A DNA stretch of 64,000 bases. It comes from Azolla caroliniana. Lineage: Eukaryota > Polypodiophyta. Numbering within the stretch: position 1 is the first letter of the stretch; each line of letters begins with the position of its first letter. Below, piece by piece: positions 23,222-35,960 of this stretch. The translations under genes were made by a program, and so were the position numbers. Under the pieces are notes generated by a model. It ran no database searches. It was not told the origin of the DNA and worked only from the letters and a program-made list of their open reading frames with translations. The stretch spans positions 868,001 to 932,000 of the forward strand of contig JBHGNT010000007.1 of NCBI GenBank assembly GCA_043228905.1, read 5' to 3'.

Positions 23222-26200
23222 TCATCTCTCTTCTCTTCGAGCAAACTTGAGATCACGAAAGACCGATTCTTCAACGATAACAGGCTCCTTGCGTTTTCGG
23301 TTGTTTGAATTATGGCCAAGTAGTTTAAGCAATGCATAGCCAGCTACTTTCCAAGCAAACTGCAACCCAGTGACATGTAGTTTCTGACCATTTCCATTTT
23401 CTCTCCATGACTCTATCCTCTTCTGAGCATGACTGTAAACTATTATATATATGGCTGATGCTTGCTTGTATATCTCTTCCAATGGTTCAGGACTGTCGAT
23501 CAATGTCTCTGCCTTGTAAAGCTCCTAACATAGATAATGCGGAAGCAAGCAAATGAATAAAATTACAAGAAATAAAACACATTTTTCCTCCAGGCAATGA
23601 CATTGAAATTACAAAGAAAAAACACACTTTTCTTCCGGGCAATGAATGACATTCATTTATTTACCATGCGATACATCTGCAATACGGCTTCAGTCTCATT
23701 GTTTCGGATATCCCCATCATTTTCATTTAGACAAGATGCAACTCTTGCTTTATACTCTTTGAATCGATCATCCCATACTTTATGATACTTTTCGAAGCCT
23801 GGATACTGGAATCGTTTTTCAATCAACGTATCAGACAACACCATTTCTTCTGGAAACATTCAAGAAAAACAATGGGCATCATCAAAGGGGCAAGTCTAAT
23901 GACACAAAAAGAAGAATGCGTCATGAAAGAGATCAAAGCAAATGTCATGAAAACAAATTAAGCATCATAATGAATGGGGTTGAGCCAAATAATTTGAAAA
24001 CCATGTGCTGAAGAAACGTCAAGTAGTAAACCTAAATGTGTGGTCATGTCCAATGAATCTGACTGCCCCTTAACAAGGTCATATATCTTCCCCAGTATGG
24101 TTGTCGAATGATATATACCATCATTTTCGATCCATTTACATGCACCTCCTTGCTTCTTTTCAATGTAATGGGGCCAATCCCTCGCTTTATCCTTTTCCTT
24201 CACAGAGACCTAAACCATGAAGAAGTGAAACACAAATTTAATCACAATGATCTTAAATTTACCTAACCATATATGTAAGCTTGACAAAGGAATATGATAT
24301 GCAAATCATGCAACATTTAATATGGCATACTATATGTAAGCTTGACAAAGGAATATGATATGCAAATCATGCAACATTTAATTTGGCATACTAGGGGATT
24401 AACTGGAGGGTAGATTGGCAAACCTGTTTTCCTGATTTCTCAGCATCCACTGCTTGATAATATGTGTCTACAAGGCTCTGAATATTCGACCACATTTTTG
24501 TTCGTAATGGATCGTTAACATCGAGAGTCAGATACTTATCCATAATTGCCAGCCAACTATTTGCCGCCAATCCCATTGTTGTGCTGAATTTGTCATGATA
24601 AGAAAGCCAAGATAAATTGTTTTCTAAATACACAATCCTGAAAATTCCTTGTATTTGGGTTCACATGATGCCTTACCATGGCTTAAACCTAGCTTTCAGG
24701 AACATCTCGAAGTGCTGTTTGTCAACCTCATCATTTTTGTACAACTTTTCATTACTAGTATTTTTCTGTGTTCCGGGATTCTTCCAGACCTCTGAGGACA
24801 TGAACGCCTTCACAAGCTGAAATGTAATACAGATATCTACATACCTCAAACTAATACTGCAAATCGTACGACCATACAAGGTAATCCATCCGTAATGAAA
24901 AATAAAAAACACAACTCTAAATGAATTCCATACCTGTGGATTTGTACAGCACCAATACTGATCTCCATCAAGATCACTATTTGCAATCTCATCCACAACT
25001 GACCGCGCACCCTTGACTGAGAAGAAGATGGCATGCTTTTCATTGCCAATAATCTCACCAAACTCCTTATGCCATATGGCCTCGAAAACCTTCACATCAC
25101 CAACATGTAATCCCGGTGATTTATATACAAGTACTTTGGGACAATACACTGGGCCATGTTCCCTGTTAAAATTCCAACAGTATGACTATCCATGTCATAA
25201 TTTAGAGTTTTAACAATCCATGAAGCTGAAGAAGAAACAACTCACAAGACTATCACCACTTGATTCCTTTCAAGCATCCCTGTCGGATCAGCACAACCCA
25301 TTAAATTATACGAGTCCGGAATAGTTACCCGTCCTGTACTCAGGTCTTGTAGCTGACTTTTTGACACTTCAAATAAAGTCTTCTTAAGATAGGGTTCCTC
25401 CAAAGGAATGCCCGCCATGAGCATTCGTAATGCAATGTCGTAATGATCACCTTGGTCACTGTTTTTCAACGCTGTAATATGATATTGAATTCCTTACCAC
25501 ATAACACAACCGTCTTCCACTATGTAGAATCAAAAGTTATATATCTGGAAAAGAAATTAGAAACATACCCCTAATAGCACTCTGTCTAGATCTAAACCTC
25601 ACACGTATATCATTTAATTCATCATCCACGAATTTCATCAAGACATCTTCAGGTACACCTCCATAGCTTAAAAGTAGAGCAAGATATGGAGAGAGTTTCC
25701 CTTTGCCAGATTTTCGACTGTGACCAAACAAAGGATGCAAAAGATAGAAGTTACAATTTGAAGAAAACATTCAAGACACTTAATAAATCCAAATCAGTAG
25801 AACAGTAACTGAAGTTCAGGTAAAAAAATTAACCCACAGATATCAAGTGAGAAAAAAGGTAATGAAATAAAATTAAGATGCAATGGTTTTTAAAAATCAC
25901 CTTGTACTGCAAACTTCCAATGAGTTGTAGCAAGGGCCAGCCAAACTTTTATCAGTTTTAACCTTCACCATTGATTGACGAATCTGTATGGTCAACGGTG
26001 GTAACTGCAAGACAGATAATGTATCTGGTACACATGGTGGATATGGAAGAAAGCACACTGAAAGACTCACTGAACTTTGTCGCATTGAAAGTCAACATAT
26101 TATTCAGATGCACAAATAAGGTTATAAAATTAGATTGAGAAGAAAGATAGCTTCAAAGGGTTAAGGTTATTATATAGCTAGAAAGAGCATAGAAATCTAT

Positions 26201-28775
26201 GTATCAACAAACTTATTTTGGCTACAGTAACAGAGTGACTCTCTACTTGTACTCAACCCAAGAAAATTATTGAATTAAATCAGTGAAGTCTTAGGTAGAT
26301 GATTTCACAATTACAGCACATTCAAAATCCTAACAGATCATAGGAAAGCAGTCTACAAGTGGAGAAACAGTCAAAATAAAAAGTAACCTTCAAATTCACC
26401 AGGAGAGTGCCCTTTGCAACCATTCCATTATAAAATAACCTTACTTGGAGAAGTAATGGAACTTCCTGCAAAAATAGTTCATGAGGAAGCACAATAGTGA
26501 GTATAACAACCTATTAACACACTTTCAAGCTAGAAATATCATCATCATGCTTCTATCAACCTAGAAATAACATCATGTTTCTATCGAGCTATAAATACAG
26601 TGATGCTATGTTATGCATGTGATGTTCATCTTTACAAACTGAACCATTCACAGGTGCGACAAATTATCCAAGAAAAACTATGCATTAAGAAATACCTCAT
26701 CAGCAATCTCACCCTTAACCTTGCCCTTGAAAACAGACGACGGACAACGGTTTGCAATATCAAATGAAACAAAGCCTGTCCCATCTGTGTGTATTAGCTT
26801 CTCACCACTTTTGTCACAAACTATCATGCCACATCTATCCTGTGCAACAGGACTATAATCTGAACAGAACCTTAGCAAATTACTTATACCTCATGGATAG
26901 AACTAGGAGATGGAAATCTTACCCTGCAGTAAATGTCCTCTACAATCTCGACTTTAATGTCAGGAGAATCTAAATCAAGAAGTGGCAATGTTTGTGATAA
27001 TGCAAGCTGAAGTCTGCATACAGATCTAAAAATTAGTTAACATGAACCACTCGTACTTAATGCATTGACACGTTCTGGGTACAAATTTTTAACACATAAT
27101 GTGCCAAAACAAATCAGCATGTTGGGGGAATTGGATCCCAAAATCTCACATTAATATAAGATAAAAGAATCATCATGATCATGCTGGTATATCTATAAAA
27201 TAATTACCTGGCAAACTTTTTGGATAATGTTGGCACTGTATTAATATGCATCATGTATTGCCGAGCTTCCCAAATGCCTTTAAACTGTATAAACTTCGGA
27301 TTCATAAGATCCCACGTGGCGAGAGATTCAGTACACACAAAATAACATTTGGGCATGCTAGAAATGTCTTCAGCCAAATCTTGCTTCTTCTTCTTTGACT
27401 TTGGATCTTTGTATGCTGTTACAAAACTCCAGGAAAGATATAGTCAAGCTGGCATAACCAGACACATGCTCCTGATTTAAGAAGAAAAAAGTGTGTTGAT
27501 CTGCAATGCTTCCGCATCATATCACAAAATCATATATGAAATAAAGAAGCTTACACACTGCAACAAATTCAGCTATCAAAGCCTTGCCTCATGCCGCGTT
27601 CCTTTTTTTCATGAAATAATTCATATGCTTGGGTAATAACATCAAACACCGGGAACGAAAATAAATCATGCTAACATCTTACGCAAAAATCACTAATGAC
27701 AGTTGGTTCTTTTGGTTCATTAAATATTACAAGGAAAAAACATTGAAGAACCTACCGAAGAACATATAGTGTCTAAGCCCAATCCATAAGCCCTCTCTTG
27801 CAACTCTTCTGTAAACACCCTCTACTATTTCCGAGTTCTTTTTCATATCTGCAAAGTGTACACGAAGTACACCACCATCCCCAAACACTCGTTGGAGTGG
27901 ACTACCAGTTTGCTCATAGAACGGACCCTGCAATCACAAAAGCTTGCCAGGAATTATAAATAGGTATTGCCTACACAAGAAATTAGTTAGGATCATGATC
28001 TTGCACCTTGAGCATACATTGTCCTTCACAATTGATTTGGCAATGAAAAACTATATGACATTGCTTTATCTTATCTGTATCAATCTGCAAAATCCAAAAT
28101 CATCTATACTGGATCAAAGAAGACCGCAAACCAGCATCAACTTGGCTTGAACTTTCATTAACTGTCTCCTCTTTTCTCTCTGTAAGTTTAGTAACTTAGT
28201 ATTACCTTCGACTTTTTGTTGCAACATGTGATATGTCGCAACCTTGAATCCATCTCTATGAAATCCATAGCTTTATATCGATTCAATTCTTGAAGGGTAA
28301 CAACTTTAAACCAATCTCCCCTGCCACAAGAGTAAATGGCTAAGACATTTTCCACTAATAGATGGCAAAGTTCATCTAAGCCTTTAGAGAGAGCATTTAC
28401 AACTTACTTGGGGAAGTGACATAAAATCAGGAGCGCTTTTTCTTGGCAAAGCTGTCCATGAGCTTGCAGCAGTTCTTGGGATGGAAATGAAATACCCAAA
28501 TCTATTGTAGTTGTGAAATCCAGCTTCTTGGGAACAACTGAGTCATAACCCCCATAGTACGTTGGACACTTTTGTGATGCATCTTGGACAGCTTTTTGCT
28601 CTGAATCTTGAGGAGATAGAAATAGTGGTGATTTTAGTGGAGAGTGTTTAGCCTCCACTTTTGTGACCTCTGTTAAGAAGGCATCATCGTAGCCTTCCAA
28701 GTCGTAAAAATCGATTGCACTCTCGGTCCTCATGTCATTATTTGGCACCAGAACTTGATGTACCAATGAATGCAT
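23222..28775 (-). CDS. RNA-dependent RNA polymerase, RDR gamma (RDR3/4/5) type
   Basis: Cellular RNA-dependent RNA polymerase that would make double-stranded RNA. Gamma-class roles are poorly known. Exons on the minus strand, with phases that all agree: 28775-28408, 28320-28206, 27927-27756, 27415-27208, 27013-26923, 26839-26696, 26465-26388, 26004-25901, 25717-25569, 25471-25246, 25162-24934, 24816-24677, 24637-24424, 24209-24032, 23849-23665, 23524-23222. This gives about 967 residues, the usual gamma length. Key text: GSPLQRVFGDG, LIHTDGTGFVSFD, RLFYNGMVAKGTLLVN, YNLMGCADPTGML, VLVYKSPGLHVGDV, KGARSVVDEIANSDLDGDQY (catalytic, near 24975), AANSWLAIMDKYLTL. The metal-binding motif is DLDGD, whereas angiosperm gamma proteins usually have DFDGD. 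An in-frame stop precedes the first ATG, but a further 5' exon cannot be excluded, so the N-terminus is uncertain. No transposon was seen in the introns. Confidence 0.9.
24271..24392. repeat. 61-bp tandem duplication in an RDR intron
   Basis: Two nearly identical copies of ATATGTAAGCTTGACAAAGG plus 41 further bases lie side by side in the intron between the exons at 24637-24424 and 24209-24032. It does not touch the splice sites. Confidence 0.9.
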
Positions 28776-28790
28776 GTCAACAAATTTCAC

Positions 28791-30882
28791 ACCTTGTTAA
28801 CCATTTGTTTCCTGTGCCAGATATATCAATTTATATATATCTAATGTCCTTTGCAAGCACAACCTAAGTAAGAATCATCTCCTAACTACAAGCATCCATT
28901 ACTTTGACTGAAGCAAGGATATTTATTGATCCAAACTAGAAGTATCTGCACAGGAGAAAGAATATATGAAATAGAAACACATAGAGAATAACAAAAACGA
29001 TTTAAAATTTGTAATGGATTGTTATTGTTTCAAACTCATGGAGAGAAGTGGCAAACGCCACTGAAAATGGTAGCATGAAAAATGAGCATAAAAACAGCGA
29101 GAATGTACATGTGAAGTGGATTGTTATTATTACAAGGAAATTATGATTTTGCAAGTACATAATGTGTGCGCGAAAAAACACATAAAAAATGAATTGTTAA
29201 CAGCAATGGTGCGTCAGACCATACTCAGCTACGTAAATTAAGAAATTTGGCTTGCAGATTATGCCAATCTGTGCGTTTACGAGAACCATAGTAGACCTAG
29301 ATGAGCAAAATAAGCCATGTGGTGTTGCAGAGAAGTTCATGTAAAGATATACTGAGAGGCTTAAATAGAAATCAATGAGACAAAACAGATATCTTACTGA
29401 ATCATATTTCACCTTGTTTTCCTTCAGCAAAATGAGAGACACAAGCAACCCGAAGTGCATTACTTTTGGCTCAAATACAAACAAAAGTATGCAAAAACAA
29501 TAATACTAACAATTGCATAAAAATGTTGAGTACCTGGGGGAGTAATTGCAGAAAAATTTGAGCACGCAGAAAACAAATGCATAAACAAAAATTAGAGCTC
29601 TGTTCTTTTCATATGTATAAACAAATGGCAATGGCAAATGCAAATGCAATACACATACAGATAGATAATGCATGTATCAACATACATATTATATTGTCCA
29701 ATGCAATACTACATATATGTACATACAGATATGCATGTATCAATATATATTATTATCCGCTTAATTATTTATTTATAATTCAAATTTTCAACGGATATTT
29801 GCCACCTACATACTACATTTTGGTCTATGTTTTTTATTTTGATTATTAATGTCATATCCAACATAAGCCGTGAGTCGTGACTTTTATAAATCATTATTTA
29901 CTCATTTCTTTGTTATAGCTGTCGATTGATATAATTTGCTTATTTATATTTTTACCCTACCTTTTCATTGATTCAAGTTCCAACTCATCTATTTCTAGTA
30001 CCCCATTCTCTCTACTTGGAACCTTCTCCTCCCTCACAACCATGCTCTATCGGAGAGAAGGGAAGGATCGTTGATGCCCATTAAGCAAGCCCATGAATTG
30101 TCGCTTGCGTGCGTATGCTAACGTTGAATGGATTCAAACTCATCCAAAACCCCCATGGGCTTGTCCCAATGCTTCGCTGCATAGAAGCCACAATGGACTG
30201 TGTCCATGATACATTGAGCATTACTTTTGATGGTAATAGCCCCCAAGCGAGCATCACGATGGTGAGATGAAAATCCCTCCCCGAAAGTTGTTTAGGTCAT
30301 CACTGAATCAATTCATATGCTCGTCGGATGCCGATTGGGTTTGAGCTTGAGATGACAAGATTTTCTAGTGCGTCTATCTATCTTATTTAACTACACCTTA
30401 ATTTGTTTACAACTAAACCCAAACCCCTCGAGCAAATAAATGTGTCACATTGTAAGTTTTTGTGTGCCACTTTTGCTTAATTTCGTGCGTGTTTTGTGAG
30501 TACTTGAGGAAGCCCTACGTTTTGGAAGGGTATAAAAAATAAATAAATAAAAGCACATGAAAACACACTTGATTATGAAAATACTTCAATAAAATGAGGG
30601 AAATAAATAGATAAATAAAAAGGAAAATATACGTAGGATTTAAATGGAAGGCAAAAAATAAAAATAAAAGGTCTGATCCGACGGTGGAGATGAAAGCAGA
30701 TCTGACGGCCGAGATGAGAGCTGAAGAAGGGAGTTATGTACTTCCTGCCTCTTCCCACCCCCCCCACACACCATCAATCATCAAGAAGAAGAAGAAGAAG
30801 AAAAAGCAGCAGAAACGCAAAAAAAAGCAAACCATTTTTATGTTCCCCCTGCTTCCTGAGACAGAGAGAGGAAGGACCACAA
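28791..30882. other. Intergenic region between the two divergent host genes
   Basis: About 2.1 kb between the 5' end of the RDR gene (minus) and the MGC-type gene (plus). It is AT-rich with several short chance frames. It may hold a further 5' RDR exon and the promoters of both genes, but I could not place a TATA box or start with confidence. A C-run and GA-rich stretch at 30757-30880 belong to the 5' leader of the plus-strand gene. Confidence 0.5.
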
Positions 30883-32511
30883 ATGGGTTGCGGAGCTTCC
30901 AGAGAATTCATGAATGATCCATCATCATCTTCATCGTTGCAGATGAGTTTGAGTAACCCTAACTCTAGCAAGAGGAGGTTCATCGATGCCTGCCGAGAGC
31001 AACTGCACCTTGCCATGGCTGATGCAACCTGCAAAAGCATCGCAAATTCTACCATATCTCCTCATGATCAAGCTTATGTCCACTTAAATGATGGAGACGC
31101 CGAAGACAGCAGAAACCATGGAGGCCCAAATAGAGGAAGAGATGCCGATCACGTGGTGGACATGTCTCATGACAATGACTCTGAAGAGTATCTAGAAAAC
31201 AAGCCGCCATTAAATCAACAAGTCACACCTATCAATCATCAATCACCGACGCCTAACCCTAACCCTAACCCTAACCCTAACCCTAGAAAAACTAGTCCTC
31301 TCCAAGAAATCTCCATCACCTCTCATGGGAAGTTGGTTGGATTGGCCAAGGAGTCGGATACCAAAGATGGCCATGTGGAATGTCCGGGCAATGTGTTCTC
31401 TACGCCTTCCTTGGGATGCCCCGCAAGGTTTCCCCCTCCGCGGCCACCGTCCGGTGCCAAGCTAATGCCGAAGCTCGGCCATAGCTCTTCGTGCTCCTCG
31501 TTGTGCTCCTCGTTGCCCCGTGATAGTTTGATACCCCCGCCCCCGATCCAAGCATGGCTTTGTGATTACAATAGCCTTCCATCAAAGGAACCGGTTGAAG
31601 ATGTTGTTGATGATGCAAATTTGATGGGTAAATTGATACAAGTGCTTTCTATCCTTTGTTTTTGGGTTTTTTGTCATGCATGTTTTATGTTGCATACATA
31701 ATCATGAGATATGACCCGAAAAATGTAAGTTTCCTCATCGTCTGAGTATGTAGAGGGAAGCGCGTACAACTCGAGCGATCCATCTCCAAATGCATCTGAT
31801 GTCTTGGACGATGTCGACCAAAGTATTAAATCAAGCACCAACCTCTCGAACACAATTGATGAGTTTATTGAGAATTTAGAGGTATAGAACATCCCTCTAG
31901 AAAAGCATGCTCAATGACCTAATTGGCAATTTAAAGGTTTAAAGAAAGACAATGACCAAGATAATTCTCATACTAATAGCATGTCATTCCAAACAAGTGT
32001 CACATTATGTGTTCTTAACATGTATATGAAATGTATCTACAGGCTGATTGGCAATCACATGCTATAGAAACAAAGCTAGATGTTATGAATACTGATTGCG
32101 ATCAATTGGAATCCCATATCAAGTCCATTAGTCCCCTAAATACATGTAATCTCTACATATTCTAATGTTGTGAAATGTAATCTATCATAAAACTTGTTTT
32201 GACAAACATGTGCAAACATAGCACAGCTTCACATCCCATATAAGAGAAATACTTCTAATGACATATGATCTCTCATAGGCATAAGAGAACTCTCAGAGCA
32301 TTTCGACAAGTCTAATGAGCATTTGCATATGCCTACAACTCCGAGAATGGGTTCTTGGCAATCAAAGCTTTTGGAGACAATTGATAGAGATATCGCCAAC
32401 ATTCTACTCAATGACCAAGTTGATGTTGCTTCCCTAAGCAAGGACGACATTAACGAGTTAAATGAGAGCAACCATGTCGGTCACACAAGATATGAACATA
32501 TTGAATTTTGA
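30883..32511 (+). CDS. Unrecognised MGC-start protein, candidate for N-terminal lipidation (4 exons)
   Basis: I do not recognise the family. Four exons with matching phases: 30883-31627, 31730-31881, 32043-32145 and 32279-32511, giving 410 residues. The start MGCGASREF fits N-myristoylation at Gly2 and palmitoylation at Cys3, which would put the protein on a membrane. Near residues 30-60 is a basic, then helical stretch (KRRFIDACREQLHLAMADAT). Residues around 125-135 are a (PN)n run encoded by CCCTAA repeats, and about 175-210 are Pro and Ser rich. The exon 2-4 part is acidic and helical (SDVLDDVDQSIKSS, KLDVMNTDCDQLESHIKSI, KLLETIDRDIANILLNDQVD), perhaps a coiled coil. The ATG lies in AACCACAAATGG-like context after a purine-rich leader. 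Exon 1 could read on into the intron to a stop at 31701, giving a shorter form. Gene existence is likely; function is unknown. Confidence 0.72.
31253..31286. repeat. CCCTAA hexamer run inside coding exon 1
   Basis: About five CCCTAA units in frame, read as Pro-Asn pairs. Six-base units (TTAGGG on the other strand) differ from the seven-base repeat of most plant telomeres. Confidence 0.9.
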
Positions 32512-32519
32512 GGTGGAAC

Positions 32520-35180
32520 CTTTTGCCAATAATTTGTTTATTCCAATCATTTGCTCTATCCCTCAAAACCAAAATCTAATTATTTTTTTTGTTTACAGTT
32601 GATACTTTGGAGGTTTCTTGTACATTGAGAAAAACCTTTCAACCTTTTTGGACATTGCAAACAAAAATGGAACCTACCAATGTTCCTTGTTTTAACAAGA
32701 CATTACATACTTATCGCAATGTAAATGCATTGCCTTTAAAAGTTGCTTAGAGTATCTTTAGACATCCCACAATTGAATGATAAAAAGATTCTAACATCCA
32801 AATATGTAACCATGATATTTTCATCATAATAAAGCGCATGCCTTTCAACATGAAGGATGTGGATTGAAGTCTCGAGAATAGGGTTGGATGTTGCATTCAT
32901 TTTAGAAACCTCGCCATAATTTTAGCTTTTGATGATCATGCACATAAACCAAGTTTGCTTCTAACAATCCAAAGAGTAAATAATTTAGCATGAAGCTTGA
33001 AAATCCAACGCCAATGAACAAATTTTTGGCTTCTACTTGTTCTACTCACCAAGTATCTCAATAGTCAATCATATATTTTTGAATTCAAACAAAAGCTATA
33101 ATTAAGTAACAAGGCAATGAAAGCCCCACCATTTCAGAGAAATCAAAAGAGTAAATACTTTAACATTAAGCTTGAAAATGCAATGTTATGAACACAATTT
33201 TTAGCTGACTAGTTGTTCTACTCACCAAGTATGTCAATCGTCAATCATATAATTGAATGAAACAAAGGCTATTTGGTAACATGACAATGGAAGCCCCATG
33301 AAAATGTTTACAAGAAAATACGCCCATATGTTAGGGAGATGCATATCATGAGGCCACCATTAATTACAAAGGAGGGTGGCTTCCTTGTTCCTACGATTTA
33401 CCCTTGTTTAGATAATAATGTGACAATCCAATTTAAATTTAAATTACTATTACCTGATCAAAATTGACACATTAACTTTAATGCGTTTAAGTTTTATCGT
33501 TGTAATGTTAAATGGAACACATTTGTAGGAGGGAAACATTTATTATTGAAAGGTTCTTTTTGTGATAAACAAACTTCAAGAAATGTTTTGGAATCTTTTA
33601 CATTTTTATTAATACTTCTACTGCAATGTCCATCGTTTCATGTTACCACATGGTACAAAAAGTTAAAACTTTAGAAACTCTTATCACTGCAAGGAAAATT
33701 AAAATTCAACTGTCAAAGAGAAAGATAGAGTCCTTGGTGGTGTCGAATTGTTTGCTCTAAAAAGAAAGGGGGTATTTGCAAACCGTGCTAATTCATTAGG
33801 GAATTACAAAGACGTAAAAAGAATAACAAAGTAAAAAGTTAGGACGTCGTTTACATATATAGGCGTATTTAGAGGTAACCTTTGTTAAGCTCACATAGTA
33901 AAAGTCAAGGATAACCTTGTGAACATAAAACCTTGATGGGGTAAGGGGGGGGAGGGATCAATTATAAAAACTAGTGAAAAGGAGACCTACAATCTAAAAA
34001 GTTTATGTGGGACAATTCCAAGGAACGATGAATCGTCATGAATTGTAATAAGATACGTATTCATGTCTTAGGAAGTGACCAAGCCTTGGGCTTTGACGTC
34101 ACAATCACATGTTCCTAGAAGACATTGACACACTTAGCACATGTTCGCAAGGGCAAGTCATCTTGTGAGCATTGATAGGGAAAAGCTCCAATTTACTATC
34201 ATTTGCACTTGCATTATTAGAAAACTACCTTTACATTTTAAAATTGAGAGCGTGCATTTCAAATCACACAATGTTTTAGAATGAAGAAACCTTCTCCTAG
34301 TAAAATAACACTCAATAAATAATTTCAACAAATTTAGATCCAGGTTTATTACCTTCTGGTAGATTAGAACATTGATTTTTAAGGCCTAACATGATATTTT
34401 ATTTGAGCCTAACAAAAGTAGAAATAATAATGTCGAGACAATTTTTTGTTTGCATTTGCAAGAATCAAAAACTTTTGTCTTGAGAACGAGGCATTGCTCT
34501 GTCTTCCTCCCGAGTTGCACTTACGAGGCTTGCATTTTTTTTTCTTTTTGTTGGATGAAGTGAGAGCTCGTGAGGTGTGACATAACCTCTAGAAAGTGGT
34601 TACCAACCGTGATGATCCAACCTCGGGATTATATACATTGTCGGATTTGCTCGTGGGTGCAAGAAAAGGAAAACACATAGGTACAACCTAAATAATTCCT
34701 TTTAGTAGATTGTATATTGTAGACGTTGGAGAGAGAGAGAGAGTCCATATTATATAAAGAGAAGTTAGATCACCTATTAAAAAGTTTCATGTTAAAATTG
34801 GTTAAAATTGAGAAACCTTGTATGAGCTTTATATATCTTATACATTCCGCGAGTCACCAATATGTTGTTATATTGGTGCGTACAAAAAAGCATTAATAAG
34901 ATGAATTACAAATATTGTTGTTTGTGGGAAATCAATCGACTTCTTGTAGAGGTTTGAGTTTTGAAAAGAAATCAATGACCCTTATCCATAAAATTATACA
35001 GATAAATGAAACTTTGAGTGTGTCATGTGTTTGAGATGATAATGTAGGCATAATTTGGACATTACAACCATCAAAGACGAGGTTGATTGATGGGTTTATG
35101 AAATTCGATCATAAATGCTACATTGAACCATTAGCATAATAGAAAGTTATCTTAGTATAATATTGATGAGGATGGCATTT
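32520..35180. other. AT-rich intergenic DNA with a direct repeat
   Basis: No supported gene. A segment of about 165 bp around 32966-33130 (AGAGTAAATAATTTAGCATG, GTTCTACTCACCAAGTAT, GTCAATCATATA) is repeated at about 33147-33298. A GA microsatellite lies at 34728-34742. Short frames elsewhere look like chance. Confidence 0.7.
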
Positions 35181-35960
35181 TTTTTTTCCCTAAAAAAAAC
35201 TCCTTCCATTAGTTATAAATATTTACAAATGAGATTATTATGTACAAATCCTTGTAGGGACGCGATAGTTCCATCTTATGTGGATGCCCACTGACTCAAT
35301 AAAGGGAGAGGACGACCATTGTTGGATGAAGGCAATTCATTGTCTTTCAACTCAATCGAAGCCGCCCTTGAGGCCATCATATTGGCTCTTTAGAGTGGCT
35401 ACAATTCCATTCCATATCTCTTGCAGTAACATTGTTGAATGCGTGGTTTGGTTGGAGAAGACCCGTCTACACTATTGTTTCCATAGAATCCAAAGAGTTA
35501 TTGGGCTGACCAATCCCAACACAACTTGAGATTTTTCATTAAGAGGAGTTGAGTGGACATTGCCGATGGTGGAGACAAAAACCTCTTGTGCTTTTATCAC
35601 CAAAGTCATCCCCTCCCCATGATGCTCGTATTTGCCAGCTAGGGTCTGCCATGATAGCCAACATATATTTCCCCACTTGATTGAACCTTGCACCTGGCAT
35701 AATTGCAACAAGCGGCCAACCCCCCCCGCCATATTCGATGGGACGCTGGACAGTCCCACAGAGTGTGTCGTATATGATTCTACTGCATTTGGACACTCAA
35801 CACAATTAGGAGAACTAAGGTTCCCACGTTGCCATGCTCCCACCGGTAGTGACTTATGTATTAATAGCCATTGGAACATGGTAATTCGCCTCGCGTGTTG
35901 TTGTTTCCAGATTTTCTACCAAAACTTGGTGATAATTGTGTGAGGAACTTGATATGTGTG
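35180..35960 (-). mobile_element. Possible LINE 3' fragment (zf-RVT-like)
   Basis: The minus-strand frame at 35879-35472 reads FQWLLIHKSLPVGAWQRGN, then CVECPNAVESYTTHS. That spacing resembles the zinc-binding region near the end of plant L1 elements (HxxLPVxxW, CxxCxxxxES). The left edge at about 35180 is a T-run, consistent with the poly(A) end of a minus-strand LINE. RT motifs were not found, so this is a short, old piece. Confidence 0.5.

Noticed and set aside
29197-29484. 95-codon minus-strand frame as an extra 5' exon of the RDR gene
   Set aside because: Text does not resemble an RDR N-terminus and no splice link could be fitted with confidence.
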